Shown piece by piece: positions 60,500 through 64,000 of a stretch of DNA of 64,000 nt. The first letter of the stretch is position 1. The number at the start of each line of letters is the position of its first letter. The DNA is from Aurantibrevibacter litoralis (GTDB lineage Bacteria; Bacteroidota; Bacteroidia; Flavobacteriales; Flavobacteriaceae): assembly GCF_034651555.1 (NCBI RefSeq), contig NZ_JAYEEQ010000011.1, positions 1 to 64,000 of the forward strand, in the 5' to 3' direction. The position numbers were made by a program, and so were the translations under genes. Below the pieces are notes generated by a model. That model made no database searches. It was given only the letters and a program-made list of their open reading frames with translations, and was not told the DNA's origin.

Positions 60500-61375
60500 T
60501 TAGGATTCCGTATACGGTTTTCCTTGTATGATACCTCCCATTTGGAATTCCTTTACCAAATTTTGAAAAAGAATACTGGTTTCTAAAACATCTTCTTTTT
60601 CCGGAGATTCTTCCATAGTATTTTTTGTTACAAGGTCGTCTGCATATTGGTACAAATGCCAATGACCACTATAATATTCCAACGCGGTAAGGTTCTCTAC
60701 CCAATCGCCCGAATTTAGGTACACTACCGTCCCTTCTAGCCTAGAAATTGTTTTTATTTCTGGTTGATGAATGTGGCCGCATACCACAAAATCATAGTTG
60801 TTTTGGATGGCGATATCGGCAGCCACATGTTCAAAATTATGAATAAATTTGATGGCCGATTTTACGCCATTCTTTATTTTTTTTGACATGGAAATAGGCT
60901 CTTTTCCCATTTTAATACTGAAAAAGTTTATCACCCTGTTCAAAACAATCAGGAAATCGTACCCTACAGCACCCAGTTTGGCGATCCATTTAGAATGCTT
61001 CATGGTAACATCAAATACATCACCATGAAAAAACCATGCTTTTTGTCCCTTTACATTGAGGACTACCTTATTTACAATACTGAAAGAACCCATTTTAAAA
61101 CCCACAAATTTCCGCAGCATTTCATCATGATTTCCCGTAACATAATACACCCGAACACCATTAGACACCCATTCCATGATGAGCTTAATAACTTTCATGT
61201 GCGATTTGGGCCAATACCGTTTGCTAAATTGCCAGACATCAATAATATCTCCGTTTAGGATGACTTTTTTTGGCTCTATTGATTTCAGATATTTGATAAG
61301 TTCTTTGGCGTGACAGCCATACGTTCCCAAGTGAACATCGGAAATCACGACAATATCAACCGGTCTTTTTTTCAT
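60500..61375 (-). CDS. LpxH-like metallophosphoesterase
   Basis: 291 residues. The calcineurin-type metal motifs appear in order: DVHLGTYG (Asp13, His15), NGDIIDVW, GNHDE and, near residue 200, GHIHQPE. LpxH cleaves UDP-2,3-diacylglucosamine in lipid A synthesis; this one is longer, with a hydrophobic insert around 140-165 (FLIVLNRVINFF) suggesting membrane contact. Other flavobacterial LpxH-like proteins are not proven. It is first in the trio. Confidence 0.85.
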   Translation of the reverse strand: MKKRPVDIVVISDVHLGTYGCHAKELIKYLKSIEPKKVILNGDIIDVWQFSKRYWPKSHMKVIKLIMEWVSNGVRVYYVTGNHDEMLRKFVGFKMGSFSIVNKVVLNVKGQKAWFFHGDVFDVTMKHSKWIAKLGAVGYDFLIVLNRVINFFSIKMGKEPISMSKKIKNGVKSAIKFIHNFEHVAADIAIQNNYDFVVCGHIHQPEIKTISRLEGTVVYLNSGDWVENLTALEYYSGHWHLYQYADDLVTKNTMEESPEKEDVLETSILFQNLVKEFQMGGIIQGKPYTES

Positions 61376-61799
61376 ACTGCATGAGCGTATAAGTTGGTTT
61401 GAAATCGTTTACACAATAAGGGCGAAAAGACCCTGCCTAAAAGGCCTAATAAGGGATAAAGGATTACTGTATACCGTAATATCGGAATCATTTTCATTCA
61501 ATAGAAAATTGAAGTATACAAAGATTATAATTTATAATTTTCATAGGTGTAAGGAAAGCTTTAACCTTAAGTTAATCTATTGTTATTAAATTAGTTGAAA
61601 TGCCGTGTTTGTCGATAAAAAACAGTTGAATCCGTTGGCATACTACATAAATGTTTTAAAAAGAAAGAATAAGGACATATATACGTTTGTTACGATTAAA
61701 AACAATCGGTTATATTTGAAAGAGAGAGAAAATGAAATAGGAAAAAAAAGGAGTAAGTTGTTAGTGTTTCTTAAACGTTTCGTAACCATCAAATAAACA
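61376..61799. other. intergenic stretch, AT-rich, no supported gene
   Basis: A 63-codon plus-strand frame at 61605-61796 is Lys-rich and AT-biased without a known domain or good context, so it is left uncalled. No other feature is seen before the palindrome at 61800. Confidence 0.45.
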
Positions 61800-61825
61800 T
61801 ATTTTGATTATTTGTAATCAAAATA
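61800..61825. promoter_or_regulatory. perfect 11-bp inverted repeat, candidate operator
   Basis: Arms TATTTTGATTA (61800-61810) and TAATCAAAATA (61815-61825) are separated by TTTG. The site lies directly upstream of the DUF5690 gene. A dimeric repressor or activator site is the natural reading. Confidence 0.5.
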
Positions 61826-61873
61826 GCCCTAATATTGCTTTTAATAATTACTATTTGTAAACAAAAGATAGTT

Positions 61874-63163
61874 TTGACCATCTCAAAGAAAGATATTCGC
61901 TTTTTGCTCTATGGCTCCTTTGTCTCCTTTGGAACCTATTTTTGTATGTATGCTTTTCGTAAGCCCTTTGCGGTGGGTACGTTTGAAAATCTTACTGTTT
62001 TTGGGGTAGATTATAAAATTATGCTAATTATAGCACAGGTACTGGGCTATATGCTTTCCAAATTTATTGGTATTAAATGGATATCCGAATTAAAACATCA
62101 CCGCAGATTAAGGAATCTATTATCAATGATTTTTGTCGCAGAAATCAGTTTAGTGCTCTTCGGTCTAGTAGCGATACCGTATAATTTTATGTTCCTGTTT
62201 GTCAATGGGCTTTCTTTAGGGATGATTTGGGGTATTGTTTTTTCATATGTTGAGGGGCGTAAGTTTACAGAAATTTTAAGCATCGCTTTATGTTCCAGTT
62301 TTATACTTTCCAGTGGCGCAGTAAAATCGGTTGGGTTAGTGGTGATGGAGTATCTCAGTATCTCAGAGTTTTGGATGCCTGCCGCTACGGGGGCTATCTT
62401 TTTAGTGCCATTTACAGTTTTTGCCTGGCTTTTGGAAAAAATGCCGGTACCAACCGCTGAAGATAAAATATTAAGAAAGGAACGAAAGCCAATGACAGGA
62501 GTAGAACGAAAGAAAGTGTTTTTAACCTTTATGTTCCCCATCCTGATTCTAGTGTTCTTTTATATGGGACTTACGGCAATGCGCGATTTTAGAGATAATT
62601 TTTCAAGAGAAATTTGGGATGCGGTGGGCTTTGAGGGAAATGCCTCCGTGTACACCCTCTCCGAAGTTCCGATAGCTATTTTGGTGCTTTGTTTGGTAGG
62701 TTCTATGGGGTTTATAAAGAATAACCAGAAAGCATTTATTTCGTATCATTATTTGCTTATCCTTGGTGCCATTCTTATTGGTTTGGGCACATTGCTATAT
62801 CAAGCACAGCTTATTTCCCCGATGTTGTGGATGGTGGTGGTAGGGTTTGGTCTTTATGTCTGTTACGTTCCTTTTAATGGTATCTTTTTTGACCGTATGA
62901 TTGCCACTTTTCGGATTAGTGGCAATGCGGGATACCTTATTTATATCGCCGATGCCTTCGGTTATTTGGCTAGTGTAGCGGTATTGCTTTACAAAAATTT
63001 TGGGCAAGGAAGTTTGTCTTGGCTACACTTTTTTATCCTTGGCACCTATGTAATTTCGATTTTCGGATGTGGAATAGCAATCATGTCCCTTATTTATTTT
63101 AAGAGAAAATATAAGAAAGAGCAAGCTGTTTTGGAACCAACTATGCTCACCATGAAACCATGA
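61874..63163 (+). CDS. DUF5690 (MFS-like) membrane transporter
   Basis: About 430 residues with 12 predicted helices: LLYGSFVSFGTYFCMYAFRK at the start and LGTYVISIFGCGIAIMSLIY at the end. DUF5690 is a Bacteroidota family with MFS-like topology. The frame opens at a TTG (61835); no ATG is available. I place the start at the next TTG (61874, LTISKKDIRF), closer to the first helix. Its TGA overlaps the ATG of the FAD oxidoreductase. It likely imports the substrate of that enzyme. Confidence 0.78.
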   Translation: MTISKKDIRFLLYGSFVSFGTYFCMYAFRKPFAVGTFENLTVFGVDYKIMLIIAQVLGYMLSKFIGIKWISELKHHRRLRNLLSMIFVAEISLVLFGLVAIPYNFMFLFVNGLSLGMIWGIVFSYVEGRKFTEILSIALCSSFILSSGAVKSVGLVVMEYLSISEFWMPAATGAIFLVPFTVFAWLLEKMPVPTAEDKILRKERKPMTGVERKKVFLTFMFPILILVFFYMGLTAMRDFRDNFSREIWDAVGFEGNASVYTLSEVPIAILVLCLVGSMGFIKNNQKAFISYHYLLILGAILIGLGTLLYQAQLISPMLWMVVVGFGLYVCYVPFNGIFFDRMIATFRISGNAGYLIYIADAFGYLASVAVLLYKNFGQGSLSWLHFFILGTYVISIFGCGIAIMSLIYFKRKYKKEQAVLEPTMLTMKP

Positions 63164-64000
63164 AAGATACGTACGATTTAATTGTTGTTGGAGGGGGTGT
63201 TTTAGGCACATTTCATGCATATCATGCCGTTAAAAAAGGACTAAAGGTGGCTTTATTCGAAAAAAACAAACAACCCCAAGGGGCTACCGTTCGCAATTTT
63301 GGGCAGGTTGTTCCTTCAGGCATGAACGCCAAATGGCAAACCTATGGCCGGGAAAGTTTAAGGATTTATAAGGAAATTCAAGCCCAATTCGATATTTCAG
63401 TACGTCAAGAAGGTTCTGTGTACATTGCTTCTAATCAGGAGGAAGTTCAATTGCTCGAAGAATTGGCGTTAATAAATAAAGCCAATGAATATCCTTCCCA
63501 TTTACTGACAAAGTCCGAATGTTTAAAGCAATATTCGGGATTAAAAAGAGAGTATGTAAAAATGGGCTTGTTTTTTCCTGAGGAAGTAATGGTAGAACCT
63601 AGAATAATGATCACTAAGGTTCATGGGTATTTAAGGCATTTAGGTGTAGCTATATTTATGGACACTGCGATATTAGAATGCCATGCTCTAGTAAATGATG
63701 TGGTAGTGCACACCGCTAAAAATCAATCGTTTTCGGCTAAAAAAGTGCTTATTTGCAATGGCAGTGAATTTAAAACCTTATTTCCTAAGCTTTTTAATGA
63801 AAGTGATCTGGTGGTTTCTAAATTGCAAATGATGCAAACGGCACCTCAAAAAAATTATATGTTGAAAGGATCCGTTTTAACAGGGCTCTCTATCCGCAGG
63901 TATGAGGCCTTTCAAGAATGCCCTTCTTTTGCTTCCATAAAGCAAAATGAACCGCAGCACAGTTTTGTAAAACAATGGGGGATTCACATTTTATTTAAGC
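63160..64000 (+). CDS. FAD-dependent oxidoreductase (TIGR03364-like), partial at window end
   Basis: At least 280 residues, continuing past the window. The dinucleotide-binding motif is DLIVVGGGVLGTFHA, followed by VRNFGQVVPSGM, a pattern I associate with the TIGR03364 family, whose genes cluster with phosphonate-degradation enzymes. A D-amino-acid-oxidase-like fold is expected. The ATG lies in an ATGA overlap with the transporter, so the two are translationally coupled. The substrate is not proven. Confidence 0.8.
   Translation, partial: MKDTYDLIVVGGGVLGTFHAYHAVKKGLKVALFEKNKQPQGATVRNFGQVVPSGMNAKWQTYGRESLRIYKEIQAQFDISVRQEGSVYIASNQEEVQLLEELALINKANEYPSHLLTKSECLKQYSGLKREYVKMGLFFPEEVMVEPRIMITKVHGYLRHLGVAIFMDTAILECHALVNDVVVHTAKNQSFSAKKVLICNGSEFKTLFPKLFNESDLVVSKLQMMQTAPQKNYMLKGSVLTGLSIRRYEAFQECPSFASIKQNEPQHSFVKQWGIHILFK

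Noticed and set aside
61605..61796. 63-codon plus-strand Lys-rich frame
   Set aside because: AT-driven composition and no recognised domain.

Overview
The window looks like part of a chromosome of a marine-type member of the Flavobacteriaceae (Bacteroidota). The evidence is a C-terminal type IX secretion (T9SS) sorting domain, SusC-like TonB receptors with an STN domain controlled by an ECF sigma/FecR pair, Bacteroidota promoters with a TAnnTTTG -7 box, lipoproteins with acidic residues after the lipobox cysteine, and the flavobacterial gene order prs-rplY-pth. Base composition is moderately AT-rich throughout. No species is claimed.

Layout. 1-1.5 kb is a mobile-element graveyard: fragments of a REP-associated transposase and of a tyrosine recombinase, a toxin-antitoxin pair whose toxin is cut by a REP-like hairpin, and inverted REP-like copies. 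1.5-15 kb is housekeeping on the minus strand: DUF1080 lipoprotein, arginase family, AqpZ, then a likely operon of TPR protein, DUF4286, gamma-glutamylcyclotransferase-like, KsgA, MgtE and CDF transporter, then SerS, and RibF coupled to an HTTM protein. 15-21 kb holds a large secreted metalloprotease and an inserted cassette: an MTHFR-like gene between imperfect direct repeats, beside a truncated DprA-like fragment. 21-23.9 kb carries Pth, L25, Prs and tRNA-Leu(CAA).

23.9-51 kb is the most striking region. One minus-strand run encodes TolC, an HlyD-type adaptor, an ABC ATPase, seven consecutive MacB/FtsX-type permeases of about 800 residues, a DUF559 nuclease and a second ATPase. Divergently transcribed from tolC is a sigma-54 response regulator with a histidine kinase that has two membrane helices and almost no extracytoplasmic loop. 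Two -24/-12 promoters precede tolC. Thirteen full or partial copies of a double-hairpin repeat, all in one orientation, lie between the genes, and most of them touch a stop codon. The DUF559 gene sits inside them. A 3' remnant of another permease and a 5' remnant of another ATPase show that the array has gained and lost members. I read the whole as an envelope-stress or peptide-efflux system in which the kinase may sense the transporters, as in Bce systems, built on a repeat-rich and recombining array. That function is inference.

51-57.3 kb is an ECF sigma-FecR-TonB receptor locus with two acidic lipoproteins transcribed divergently. 57.3-58.1 kb has strong hairpins and a broken TraR/DksA gene. 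58.1-61.4 kb is an overlapping trio: LpxH-like phosphoesterase, glycosyltransferase and GH1 glycosidase. 61.8 kb to the end has a perfect 11-bp palindrome, a DUF5690 membrane transporter and, overlapping by ATGA, a TIGR03364-like FAD oxidoreductase that runs off the window, possibly for organophosphonate use.
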